Assembly (NCBI RefSeq): GCF_900155395.1
Contig: NZ_LT699708.1
Span: forward strand, 1 to 61,684
Direction of reading: 5' to 3'
DNA: 61,684 nt
Source: Merdibacter massiliensis
GTDB taxonomy: Bacteria; Bacillota_I; Bacilli_A; Erysipelotrichales; Erysipelotrichaceae
Positions 26,444 through 34,263 of this stretch are shown in pieces. Position numbers and translations under genes: made by a program. How positions within the stretch are numbered: position 1 is the stretch's first letter; every line of letters starts with the position of its first letter. A model generated the notes under the pieces. That model was given only the letters and a program-made list of their open reading frames with translations, made no database searches and was not told the origin of the DNA.

Positions 26444-26675
26444 GGTTTCCTCCTTTGGTAACAATAAAAAAACGCCCTGTCTAAGGACGTTGATCACGCG
26501 GTACCACCTTAGTTCATATCAAAAGATATGCCCTTAATCGATAACGCCGAAATGCGATCACCCATTTCCTGGTGATTCCTCCGAAGTGTCTGTATTCAAT
26601 CGGAAAGAAAGTGTTTCACCAACCCACTTTTCTCTTTGCTTTCCAAAATGAAGCCTCTCTTCATCAATAGATATA
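26444..26675 (-). promoter_or_regulatory. T-box riboswitch of hisS-aspS
   Basis: The leader contains the conserved T-box sequence AAGGTGGTACCGCG (26510-26497) and a terminator stem AACGTCC/GGGCGTT (26491-26471) with a T run. Upstream, stem I includes the conserved GTTGGTGAAA region. By alignment with the alaS leader of this window (specifier GCT followed by ACTTTGGAG), the specifier is GAC, an Asp codon, followed by ACTTCGGAG. Shifted by two bases the same bases read CAC, a His codon, so GACAC (26590-26586) could serve both tRNAs of the two downstream genes. Confidence 0.85.
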
Positions 26676-26680
26676 CTTAT

Positions 26681-26709
26681 AGTTTATTCATTGTAACGTT
26701 CTTTGTCAA
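26681..26709 (-). promoter_or_regulatory. hisS-aspS promoter
   Basis: -35 TTGACA (26709-26704) and -10 TAAACT (26686-26681), 17-base spacer; predicted start near 26674 at the beginning of the T-box leader. Confidence 0.75.
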
Positions 26710-26727
26710 TCATTTTTAATGAATCCA

Positions 26728-27132
26728 CTAATACCACTCACCATATGAATCGCCCCATCCATCGTGATGAGAATCAAAGTAATCGTCAAATATAGAAGAA
26801 TCATCATGATCGGATATAGCATTTTCCCATTGATTGATATAAAAAGGATTCCATTGCATGATGATTGCTGTCATGCAGATCACAAATAAAAATCCGGCAA
26901 ACAGAGATGCAAAGATCACAATCAGCGTTTTTCCAGCTCCGAAAGACTGCACAGATGTATTCGAAACAATCAATTCCTTAGCGTCGGAAGCAACAGGATT
27001 TGCTTGCATTTCCACTTCTTCCGCTGCTTTTTCTACATCTTGTGTATTCATTTCTACCTGCGGCAATGGCTGGCCGCAATAGGGACAAACCTTTTCTTCT
27101 CCGCATTCATATCCGCACACTGCACATTTCAT
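26728..27132 (-). CDS. Zinc-ribbon membrane protein
   Basis: Protein of 134 residues. It opens with a double CxxC zinc ribbon (Cys3, Cys6, Cys16, Cys19), followed by an acidic linker, one membrane segment (about residues 68-92) and a short Asp-, Gly- and Trp-rich tail. This layout, a cytoplasmic zinc ribbon tethered to the membrane, is common in Bacillota proteins of unknown function. It lies 10 bases downstream of the VanY-type carboxypeptidase gene, so the two are probably made together. Confidence 0.6.
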   Translation of the reverse strand: MKCAVCGYECGEEKVCPYCGQPLPQVEMNTQDVEKAAEEVEMQANPVASDAKELIVSNTSVQSFGAGKTLIVIFASLFAGFLFVICMTAIIMQWNPFYINQWENAISDHDDSSIFDDYFDSHHDGWGDSYGEWY

Positions 27133-27142
27133 TTTATACCTC

Positions 27143-28303
27143 CTATGAACGATTAGCGTAATATTCTTCTAAAGTGAAATTATTTTTGTGTAAGTAAGTA
27201 GCTAAATCTATACCCACATAGCGATAATGCCAAGGCTCATAGATATATTGCGTAATATTCTCTTTCCCTTGTGGATAACGTACGATCCAACCGTATCGGT
27301 AACTGTTTTCTTCCATCCATTTTCCTAAGGTACTGGTCTGTAGATCATCGTGCAACTCATAATCGTAACTGATGTCTAATGCTAATCCAAGCTCATGTTC
27401 GCTTGTACGAGGAAAAGCACTGTAACTAGCTGCATCTGGATCTGTTGCTAAATAGCTGTTGAACAAATTTTCTTGATAAGATTGCGTGCGAAAAGAACTA
27501 ACTACATTGATATGTATACCTTCTTTTTTTGCCGCAGCATATAGTTCATCCCATGCGCTTGCTGCTGTCTTGCGTAAATATTGATTACTTTCACCATCAT
27601 GCTGTATTAAAGTGAGATCTGCAGGTTCCCACCCGTCTGGCAGAGCATGAGTGGAATTTAATAAGACACTGTAATCTGACAGATCTTTTTGTATAAACGT
27701 TTGTTTTCCTTTAGCTGCTTTGTCTGCATCCGATCGAAAATGAATTTCAATAGAAAGTTGACTTATATTTCCACTTTGATCAGTGATCGTTGCCACAGCT
27801 TCCTGCAGCCCTTCTTTACTGCTGTCCACATTGCTTAATTGCAGCGAATCCAATACGTTCATATCATATGCATCATATACTTCTAAATCAAGATTTTCTT
27901 TTGTAAAAGCAGCATTCGTTTTTACGACATAAGATTGTGTTCCTGTGATGACAGGTGGGGTTGTATCGACAACCTTTATGTCATATGTAAAGATCGTATC
28001 ATTGTCGATTCCAAAATGTAATGTATATTCTCCTAAAGATAGAACAGGAAGTTCTGTATCTAATAAATGAACCTGGTCAGTAATATCTTCACCGTTTTTC
28101 TTGATTTGCAATTTATCAATAACTGACTGGGAAATTTGTTGAAGATCCATGCCTTGCTGATATTCTAATGTCTCTTGATAATCACTTTTTACTTCATTCC
28201 CGTCATATAGAATTTGTATATTTGTTTTGAGCCACATCATACAGATAAGGATAATGACAAAAATAACAACTGCTATACTGACAATCCCTTTTCTTTTATT
28301 CAT
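27143..28303 (-). CDS. VanY-type D-Ala-D-Ala carboxypeptidase with Ig-like domain
   Basis: Membrane-anchored zinc peptidase of family M15B that trims D-alanine from peptidoglycan stems. From ATG 28303 (AGGAG site) the protein has 386 residues: a membrane anchor at about 6-24, a bacterial Ig-like domain of the DUF5011 type (DTTPPVITGTQSYVV), then the peptidase domain with SSFRTQSYQENLF, the zinc motif SEHELGLALDIS and PWHYRYVG. No vancomycin-resistance genes are nearby, so a housekeeping wall role is more likely than resistance. Confidence 0.85.
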   Translation of the reverse strand: MNKRKGIVSIAVVIFVIILICMMWLKTNIQILYDGNEVKSDYQETLEYQQGMDLQQISQSVIDKLQIKKNGEDITDQVHLLDTELPVLSLGEYTLHFGIDNDTIFTYDIKVVDTTPPVITGTQSYVVKTNAAFTKENLDLEVYDAYDMNVLDSLQLSNVDSSKEGLQEAVATITDQSGNISQLSIEIHFRSDADKAAKGKQTFIQKDLSDYSVLLNSTHALPDGWEPADLTLIQHDGESNQYLRKTAASAWDELYAAAKKEGIHINVVSSFRTQSYQENLFNSYLATDPDAASYSAFPRTSEHELGLALDISYDYELHDDLQTSTLGKWMEENSYRYGWIVRYPQGKENITQYIYEPWHYRYVGIDLATYLHKNNFTLEEYYANRS

Positions 28304-28353
28304 TTTATCACTCCTATCCGCTATTCTATCATATAATATACTATCCGTATATG

Positions 28354-28378
28354 AAAAAACCTCTATCAACTGATAGAG
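28354..28378 (-). terminator. yebC terminator
   Basis: Perfect eight-pair stem CTCTATCA/TGATAGAG (28361-28368 with 28371-28378) with a T run on the minus strand, just after the yebC stop. Confidence 0.8.
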
Positions 28379-28387
28379 ATCATTTTC

Positions 28388-29116
28388 TTATTCATGCAAA
28401 TTGCTGACATTGTGATAAATGTTCTGCACATCATCTACATCATCTAACAAAGTAACTAAACGTTTGAATAATTCAAGGTCTTCTCCTTGCAACTCGACAG
28501 TCTCATTTGCCAGCATTGTGTCTTCCATAACTTGGAAAGTAACGTCTGGAATTAGTTGCTCAATTGCTTCCTTGGCTTTTGTCAGATCTTGCGGTTCTAC
28601 AGTAATTGTCATCATACCATCTTCCACTTCAATGTCTTTCAGATCGACTTCACCCATGATCAATGCATCCATCATTGCTTCTTCATCTTCATATTCAATA
28701 ACAATCAAACCAAGATGTTCATAATTGAAAGAAACAGAACCGCCAACACCTAATTTGGCATGTGACTTATTGAAACAAGCACGTAAGTTTGCAATGGTGC
28801 GATTTGGATTATCGGTCAAGCAATCGATAATGATGCTGGATCCTCCACCGCTGCCAAAACCTTCATAGCGTGCAGAAGAATAGTTTGCCGTATCATTGCT
28901 TTTTGCTTTTTCAATCGCACGTTTGATGACATCGGTAGGCACATTATTTGCTTTTGCACGTTCAATGGTCTTTTTCAACGTTTGATTCATTTCTGGATCT
29001 GGTTCTCCGTTTTTAGCAGCAACCAATATTTCTTTACTGTAACGTGAGTATACCTTTGCCTTCTGATTTGCCGTTTTCTGCATTGCAGCAGCACGTACTT
29101 CAAAATGTCTTCCCAT
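28388..29116 (-). CDS. YebC/PmpR family protein
   Basis: YebC/TACO1-family protein, 242 residues from ATG 29116. It begins with the classical MGRHFEVRAAAMQKTANQKA and contains YEGFGSGGGSSIIIDCLTDN with FNKSHAKLGVGGSVSFNYEH. Family members have been described as DNA-binding regulators and, more recently, as translation factors that relieve ribosome stalling at proline-rich sequences; which applies here is unknown. It is a single-gene unit with its own promoter and terminator. The unusual RHFEV opening (rather than GHSKW) marks the YeeN-like subgroup. Confidence 0.88.
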   Translation of the reverse strand: MGRHFEVRAAAMQKTANQKAKVYSRYSKEILVAAKNGEPDPEMNQTLKKTIERAKANNVPTDVIKRAIEKAKSNDTANYSSARYEGFGSGGGSSIIIDCLTDNPNRTIANLRACFNKSHAKLGVGGSVSFNYEHLGLIVIEYEDEEAMMDALIMGEVDLKDIEVEDGMMTITVEPQDLTKAKEAIEQLIPDVTFQVMEDTMLANETVELQGEDLELFKRLVTLLDDVDDVQNIYHNVSNLHE

Positions 29117-29144
29117 TTTCTTCACCTCGTAAATAGACTACACA

Positions 29145-29173
29145 AGTATATCACAAACATAAAATCTCTTCAA
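29145..29173 (-). promoter_or_regulatory. yebC promoter
   Basis: -35 TTGAAG (29173-29168) and -10 TATACT (29150-29145) with a 17-base spacer, about 30 bases before the yebC start. Confidence 0.7.
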
Positions 29174-29218
29174 TCCCTCTTTCAATTCCCTTTTTTCTAA
29201 AAAAAGCAGGAGACAAAG

Positions 29219-29246
29219 AAAAAAGCCCGACAAAAAAGTGGGCCTT
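29219..29246 (-). terminator. ccpA terminator
   Basis: A GCCC/GGGC-centred stem (about 29222-29245), slightly imperfect, ends in a run of T on the minus strand right after the ccpA stop region. Confidence 0.65.
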
Positions 29247-29249
29247 TCT

Positions 29250-30248
29250 TTATTGAATAGTCGTTTGACGAGGTATGTAAACGTAACTTAATTCCATCTC
29301 TTTATTTAGAATTTCATCACCTTCGTGCAACATCTTTGTCAACAAGCGCATGGACATAGCTCCCATATCATAATCAGGAATTTTAAACGCTGAAATCTGC
29401 GGACGCTGCATAGCATTGTATTTGCTGTCTAATACACAGACAAGTTCTGCATCTTTTGGTATCGTGAATCCGGCTTCTTTGCTGGCATTTAATACAGCAA
29501 TTGCCTGAGAATCACGATAGGTCATAATTACTTTTGCAGGTTGATTGTTCTTGTAGTAATCACTTAAAAAGAGATAAGATGAACGATATTCTTTTGGAAT
29601 ACGAATAAATTTATCAAATGTCAAGCCATGTTCCGTAAATGCTCGATTTAACCCCTCTAAGATTTGATTGATCATGGAAGGATTTTTTCGATCTTCTACA
29701 AGAGAGATATCTGTTTTTCCTGCTGCGATACATTCATTGGCAAAGTTATAAGCTAAAGTTGCATAATCAACATAAACCGATCCAATCGTTTCTTCTGACA
29801 TCCGGTTGCCGATTACGACAATTGGAACATTGTAATGATTCAACGTATTCAGCTCATCTTGATCAAGCTTGTCATTAAAGATAACTACGCCATCTACTCT
29901 TGATTTGATGATACTTTCAATTACGTCTGTCATTTCATTGATTCCGGCGGATGTTGAATGTAACATGATATTGTATTTATAGATTTTTGCAGTATCCAGC
30001 AATCCGTTTAGAATCCCGCCTGTGTAAAAGAAACTAGACTCAGGCATGACAACAGCAATTGTTGTTGTTTTTTGTAATGCAAGTCCTTGTGCAATTGCAT
30101 TTGGTTTATAACCTAATTTCTCTATAGCCTCTTGTACCTTTACACGTGTATCTTCCCGGACAACTTCTGAACCATTGATCACTCTTGATACGGTGGCTAA
30201 TGATACATCTGCCTCTTTGGCAACATCGTAAATTGTGATTCGCTTCAT
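29250..30248 (-). CDS. ccpA: LacI-family regulator, probable CcpA
   Basis: LacI/GalR-family repressor of 332 residues: helix-turn-helix and hinge at residues 1-60 (ITIYDVAKEADVSLATVSRV and YKPNAIAQGLALQKTTT) and a periplasmic-binding-like effector domain. The N-terminal and hinge sequence is close to CcpA, the global carbon catabolite regulator, and the gene closes a murC-ytxG-ytxH-ccpA run as in Bacillus. The effector domain is more divergent (for example MPESSFFYTGGILNG), so binding of HPr-Ser-P is inferred, not seen. Confidence 0.78.
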   Translation of the reverse strand: MKRITIYDVAKEADVSLATVSRVINGSEVVREDTRVKVQEAIEKLGYKPNAIAQGLALQKTTTIAVVMPESSFFYTGGILNGLLDTAKIYKYNIMLHSTSAGINEMTDVIESIIKSRVDGVVIFNDKLDQDELNTLNHYNVPIVVIGNRMSEETIGSVYVDYATLAYNFANECIAAGKTDISLVEDRKNPSMINQILEGLNRAFTEHGLTFDKFIRIPKEYRSSYLFLSDYYKNNQPAKVIMTYRDSQAIAVLNASKEAGFTIPKDAELVCVLDSKYNAMQRPQISAFKIPDYDMGAMSMRLLTKMLHEGDEILNKEMELSYVYIPRQTTIQ

Positions 30249-30269
30249 AACTGATCTCCTTTCCGATTC

Positions 30270-30830
30270 CTATTTTTCTTCATCATCCTTATTTAAGAAG
30301 CGCTTTATACCGTCATAAGCACGGTCTGCGATCTTCATCGTCCCTTCGCGTAAACGTTGTGTTCCTTCCTGCACACGTTCATCTTCTTTTAAATCTTCTA
30401 CTTTATCGTTTACTTTATTCACAAAAGTAGCAATTTTATCATTTTCCATCAATTTATCTGCACCGGCACGCATACCAGACGCAATCAAACGTCCGCTGCC
30501 TACGATAAAATCTTTTCCGCTTTGCAAAGTAGCTTGAAAATCTTCATTTTTAGATAAAGCAATTGCTTTTTCTTTGGTTTGTCCAAGTAATTGCATACAT
30601 TCATCACGTAAATGTGTCAAATTAGAGAGGAGTTTATCACGCTCTGTATTCTCTTTTAACCACTTAGATGAATCTGCAATCAGTTTTGCCAATTTTTCGC
30701 GTGCTTCTTCGATCATACGATGGCTTTCTTCATTTCCTTTTTCTTCTAATTCTGTCAATTGCTGTTGTACATTTTCACAAATGGTTTCAACTTCATTTTT
30801 TGCTTCCTCAATTAATTCATTATATTCCAT
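30270..30830 (-). CDS. YtxH-position coiled-coil protein
   Basis: Charged, helical protein of 186 residues from ATG 30830 behind AGGAGG. Heptad-like Glu/Lys/Leu patterns fill residues 1-95; a short less charged segment (FIVGSGRLIASGMRAGADKLM) is near 105-130 and a basic/acidic tail ends it. By position between ytxG (DUF948) and ccpA it corresponds to ytxH, but the sequence is not a clear match, and no true membrane segment is present. It overlaps the DUF948 gene by 11 bases, so the two are translationally coupled and probably interact. Confidence 0.6.
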   Translation of the reverse strand: MEYNELIEEAKNEVETICENVQQQLTELEEKGNEESHRMIEEAREKLAKLIADSSKWLKENTERDKLLSNLTHLRDECMQLLGQTKEKAIALSKNEDFQATLQSGKDFIVGSGRLIASGMRAGADKLMENDKIATFVNKVNDKVEDLKEDERVQEGTQRLREGTMKIADRAYDGIKRFLNKDDEEK

Positions 30831-31188
30831 CGTTTTTTTCCTCCTGCGCATCGTAGATCTTTGAATCCTCTGATTTTCGTTTGGAAAGTATCCATTCTTT
30901 GATATTCGAGGCATTCTCTATGATTGTCACTAAAGCGCTACGTACCGCATTGCGACTTGCTTCATGAACTAAATCAACCGTTTCGCTCAATTCATTGATC
31001 GTATGCAAAGGTTTATCTAATTTCTTCAAATCATCATCAATTGTTTCCAAAGTTTTCTTTGTCTGCTTTGTTAAGTCAATTGCCTGACGAACAAGCAAGA
31101 TACCATAGATCAACAATACAACAATGACAACAGGGACTAATTTCCAGGCTGTATCGCTTAATAAAACAAGAAAATCATCCAATGTCAT
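30820..31188 (-). CDS. DUF948 (YtxG-like) membrane protein
   Basis: Protein of 122 residues from ATG 31188 (GAGGTG site): one N-terminal membrane segment (about residues 12-33, WKLVPVVIVVLLIYGILLV), then a helical coiled-coil region (LTKQTKKTLETIDDDLKKLDKPLHTI) and a basic tail. This is the DUF948/YtxG pattern. In Bacillus ytxG follows murC in the same way. Function is unknown; envelope or general stress roles have been suggested for the cluster. Confidence 0.75.
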   Translation of the reverse strand: MTLDDFLVLLSDTAWKLVPVVIVVLLIYGILLVRQAIDLTKQTKKTLETIDDDLKKLDKPLHTINELSETVDLVHEASRNAVRSALVTIIENASNIKEWILSKRKSEDSKIYDAQEEKNDGI

Positions 31189-31244
31189 ATTTTCACACCT
31201 CATTCTTTTTATATATTACCATATATTGTAAGTGGTTACAATCT

Positions 31245-32555
31245 TTATTGAAAATTTTTCACTTTATTCTTGAGCTTATAGATATCTTTGCTGCTCATGA
31301 ATAAATAAACTGCAGGACCGCGTTGTGCTAAGAATCGTGCAGCCTCATCATCTTCTTTGATCAGTTGTGCTTTGCTGCTCGCCTTCACCAAATCATCAAT
31401 AGTCACCGTAATTCCTGGTTCACGGACAGCATTTGCAGGGAAATCGCAAAGATATACTTCATCTGCATCATCTAATGCTTTTGCAAAGTCATTCAAAAAG
31501 TATGAAACACGAGAAAAACGATCCGGTTTAAATATTGCAATAACTTTTTTATCAGGATATTTGATCCGAGCAGCTTCGATCATATAGCGAACGGCTGTAG
31601 GGTGATGGGCATAATCATCGATATATACATTTTGTCCATTTTCTTCAACAATAAACCTGCGTTGTACTCCTGGGAATGTTTTTAAAGATTCCTGTAATGT
31701 AGCAGCATCTACATGGAGCATGATCCCTAATGCAATAACACCGATACTATTATATAGAAGCGGATGTCCTACGTATGGAAGATCAAAATGACCAAAAGGA
31801 TTACCTTGAAATAAAATATCAAATGTCATCCCATCAGCATGTTGTACTACATTGATTGCACGCACATCATTTGTATCTGACAAACCATAAGAATAAGCAG
31901 GAACCTCATAAGTAAAACCAGGTAAATGTGGATCATCGCCAAAATATACGATACCTTTTTTTACTTGATTGGCAAAAGTTTGAAATGCGTCGCAATAATC
32001 ATCAATTCCGTGATAATAATCTACATGGTCCAATTCGACATTCGTGATAATAGCATAATCAGGATGATATGCTAAAAAATGACGTTGAAACTCACAAGAT
32101 TCCAAAACGAAATTTTTTGCGTGTTTCGGCATCTCTCCATGTCCATCGCCAATGAGAAAACCCGTTGGCGCAACATGTGAAAGAACATAAGATAACATTC
32201 CGGTAGTCGTTGTTTTACCATGTGTACCGGCAACTGAAATCGATGTATAGTGTTTTAATAATTCACCTAGAAATTCATTATACCAATACGCTTTTATACC
32301 TGGGGTATGCAATGCTTTTTTTACTTCCGGGTTGCTTTCATCAAATGCAAGGCCAATAATGACTGTGTCACCTTCTTTAATGTTCTCTGCATTAAATGAG
32401 GTAATAGGAATGCCTCTGTCTTCTAAAGGCTTTTGTGTAAATATGTATTTTTCAATATCTGAGCCTGTTACTTCTTCTCCTCGATCTGCTACGATTTCAG
32501 CTAAAGAAGCCATACCTGATCCTTTAATACCGATAAAATGATAACGCATCTTCAT
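31245..32555 (-). CDS. murC: UDP-N-acetylmuramate--L-alanine ligase
   Basis: Cytoplasmic Mur ligase that adds the first residue (L-Ala) of the peptidoglycan stem. N-terminal UDP-binding Rossmann part with FIGIKGSGM, ATP-binding loop GTHGKTTT at residues 110-117, and central NVELDHVDYY and YDDYAHHPTAV motifs. At 436 residues it is full length. It is the middle gene of a conserved run ending in ccpA; the gene before it is an unrecognised acidic protein at the place where Bacillus has sftA. Confidence 0.95.
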   Translation of the reverse strand: MKMRYHFIGIKGSGMASLAEIVADRGEEVTGSDIEKYIFTQKPLEDRGIPITSFNAENIKEGDTVIIGLAFDESNPEVKKALHTPGIKAYWYNEFLGELLKHYTSISVAGTHGKTTTTGMLSYVLSHVAPTGFLIGDGHGEMPKHAKNFVLESCEFQRHFLAYHPDYAIITNVELDHVDYYHGIDDYCDAFQTFANQVKKGIVYFGDDPHLPGFTYEVPAYSYGLSDTNDVRAINVVQHADGMTFDILFQGNPFGHFDLPYVGHPLLYNSIGVIALGIMLHVDAATLQESLKTFPGVQRRFIVEENGQNVYIDDYAHHPTAVRYMIEAARIKYPDKKVIAIFKPDRFSRVSYFLNDFAKALDDADEVYLCDFPANAVREPGITVTIDDLVKASSKAQLIKEDDEAARFLAQRGPAVYLFMSSKDIYKLKNKVKNFQ

Positions 32556-32562
32556 TCACATC

Positions 32563-33255
32563 CTATTCTTTTTCTTGATAGACTGTATCTTCTTTTATCG
32601 CAACATCTTTGATAGGTGTACTGTCGCCAAATAAAGATATCTGAACTGGTTCATTATCGTCATCTTCTTCAGAGGATAACATATCCTCTAAAGAAAACAT
32701 GCCATTTTCATCTTCATCATCATTCTGTGCATCATGCATAAGAGAAGATTCAACTTGTAAACTTTTTTCTTTATCCTTGCGTTTCTGAATAGTATCTTTC
32801 GCTTCTTGTTCAAACTGTTCCAGTTCATATTCTCCATACATAGGTGATAATACAGTATTCAAAGGGTTTTTCGTCTTAGCCTTATTTAAATGAATAGCAT
32901 CATGAACTTCTTTTGGATTCTTTTCCGATTCATTCATATTACCGAAAATAGGAGATAAGACCGGACGAAATTCATATTCAGCAGAGACATCAGTTTTTGT
33001 TTCTTTCTGTTTTTTATGAATTTCTTTTTCTCTTGTTTTTATTTCCTGTTTCTTAGGCTTTTCCACATCTACGTTGATGCCGGTAAATGGACGTTGTTCA
33101 TTACTTTGCTCTTCTTTTTCTGCTTGCGCTAAAGGTGTTTCCATGTATATATTTTTAGGCTCCTTTTTTGGCAGCTCAATATCTGTTACAGTGCCTTCTT
33201 CACTGACATCATCCATCTCTGTGTTGAATAATAATTTTTTTAGACCCTTCAGCAT
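32563..33255 (-). CDS. Acidic, probably disordered protein with VLSPxxG repeats
   Basis: I do not recognise this 230-residue protein as a family. It is dominated by Glu, Lys, Asp and Gln with few hydrophobics, so it is probably largely disordered. Two short similar motifs stand out: FRPVLSPIFG at 96-105 and NTVLSPMYG at 133-141, with a looser PVQISLFG at 203-210. The first ten residues (MLKGLKKLLF) could form an amphipathic membrane-binding helix. It occupies the place of the DNA translocase SftA between the thioredoxin-like gene and murC. A scaffold or cell-division-linked role is a guess from context only. Confidence 0.6.
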   Translation of the reverse strand: MLKGLKKLLFNTEMDDVSEEGTVTDIELPKKEPKNIYMETPLAQAEKEEQSNEQRPFTGINVDVEKPKKQEIKTREKEIHKKQKETKTDVSAEYEFRPVLSPIFGNMNESEKNPKEVHDAIHLNKAKTKNPLNTVLSPMYGEYELEQFEQEAKDTIQKRKDKEKSLQVESSLMHDAQNDDEDENGMFSLEDMLSSEEDDDNEPVQISLFGDSTPIKDVAIKEDTVYQEKE

Positions 33256-33267
33256 ACAGATATCCTC

Positions 33268-33600
33268 CTATCCATTCAATGATTGTAAAAATGCATCAAT
33301 TTCTGCTTCTGTTTTACGATTTTTAGAAACAAATCTTCCAATTTCTTTTCCAGATTTTAAAGCAATAAAACTCGGGATGCCCATCACGTTAAAATCTGCA
33401 CAAACCTGTAACCATTCATCGCGGTCTACATACCAGAAATGATAGGTAGAATAACGTTGAATAAGCTTTGGCAGGAATGGTTCTATAAAGCGGCAATCCG
33501 GGCACCAGGTTGCACTAAATACCAATACATTAACATCATCACTTGTTTTGATTTCTTCTAATTGTTTTAAACCCGCAAGTTCATTCATCATTTCTTTCAT
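33268..33600 (-). CDS. Thioredoxin-like protein (YtpP position)
   Basis: Cytoplasmic thioredoxin-fold protein of 110 residues with the active site WCPDC (Cys33, Cys36) in place of the usual WCGPC. ATG 33600 follows a GGAGG site and overlaps the end of trmB by 20 bases. The cis-proline region is visible as NVMGIPSFIAL. By position it corresponds to Bacillus YtpP. Redox partner unknown. Confidence 0.8.
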   Translation of the reverse strand: MKEMMNELAGLKQLEEIKTSDDVNVLVFSATWCPDCRFIEPFLPKLIQRYSTYHFWYVDRDEWLQVCADFNVMGIPSFIALKSGKEIGRFVSKNRKTEAEIDAFLQSLNG

Positions 33601-34249
33601 CAATAACCTCCACTTTTCGCTGCCACACAGCACGATAGATCGGCTGTCCAGCATTCAAAAAACGTCTCTCATATTCAGTAATTACATCTTCTTCATGTGT
33701 TTCACGTCGATAATCCACACTAAAATCTTTTAATATCCAGCCTGCTTCTTGGAACTGAAGAATAGAAAATTCAAATAAGGAAGAGTTATCCGTTTTCATC
33801 TGAACAATTCCGTCATTTGTTAAAATCGAACGATATTGTGCTAAGAAAGCAGGACTGCTCAGCCGTTTCTTATGTGCTCTTTTTTTCGGCCATGGATCAG
33901 AAAAATTCAAATGAATCACATCAATTTCTCCTTTATCAAACCATTCGTCTAATGCTTGGGCATCTCCCCAGATAAAACGCATATGTGATAAATCATTTTC
34001 CATCTGATTGAATTTACGAACGGCTATCCCAGCAACACTGACATTCTTCTCAATAGCGATCCAGCCATCTTGCGGATATTGTTTGGCCATCAAATTCCAA
34101 TAGTCGCCTTTCCCGCAGCCAATTTCTAAATGCAGTTTGTCTCCTTGAATGGTTTCTCTCCATTTTCCTTTTAACTTTTCAGGCTGTTTGACAACAACTT
34201 GAGCCTCTTGAAGATATTCTTCTGCCCATGGCAGCTTTCGCATTCGCAT
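33581..34249 (-). CDS. trmB: tRNA (guanine-N7)-methyltransferase
   Basis: SAM-dependent enzyme making m7G46 in tRNA variable loops. Motifs: LHLEIGCGKGDYW, the core FSDPWPKKRAHKKRL, and the C-terminal tail YERRFLNAGQPIYRAVW. The length of 222 residues is usual. It starts behind GGAGG, 14 bases after pepV. Confidence 0.95.
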   Translation of the reverse strand: MRMRKLPWAEEYLQEAQVVVKQPEKLKGKWRETIQGDKLHLEIGCGKGDYWNLMAKQYPQDGWIAIEKNVSVAGIAVRKFNQMENDLSHMRFIWGDAQALDEWFDKGEIDVIHLNFSDPWPKKRAHKKRLSSPAFLAQYRSILTNDGIVQMKTDNSSLFEFSILQFQEAGWILKDFSVDYRRETHEEDVITEYERRFLNAGQPIYRAVWQRKVEVIDERNDE

Positions 34250-34263
34250 GGTCTTCCTCCTAC

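Noticed and set aside
27143-28303. VanY as part of a vancomycin resistance cluster
   Set aside because: No vanH, vanA-type ligase, vanX or vanRS is present; neighbours are a zinc-ribbon protein, yebC and hisS.
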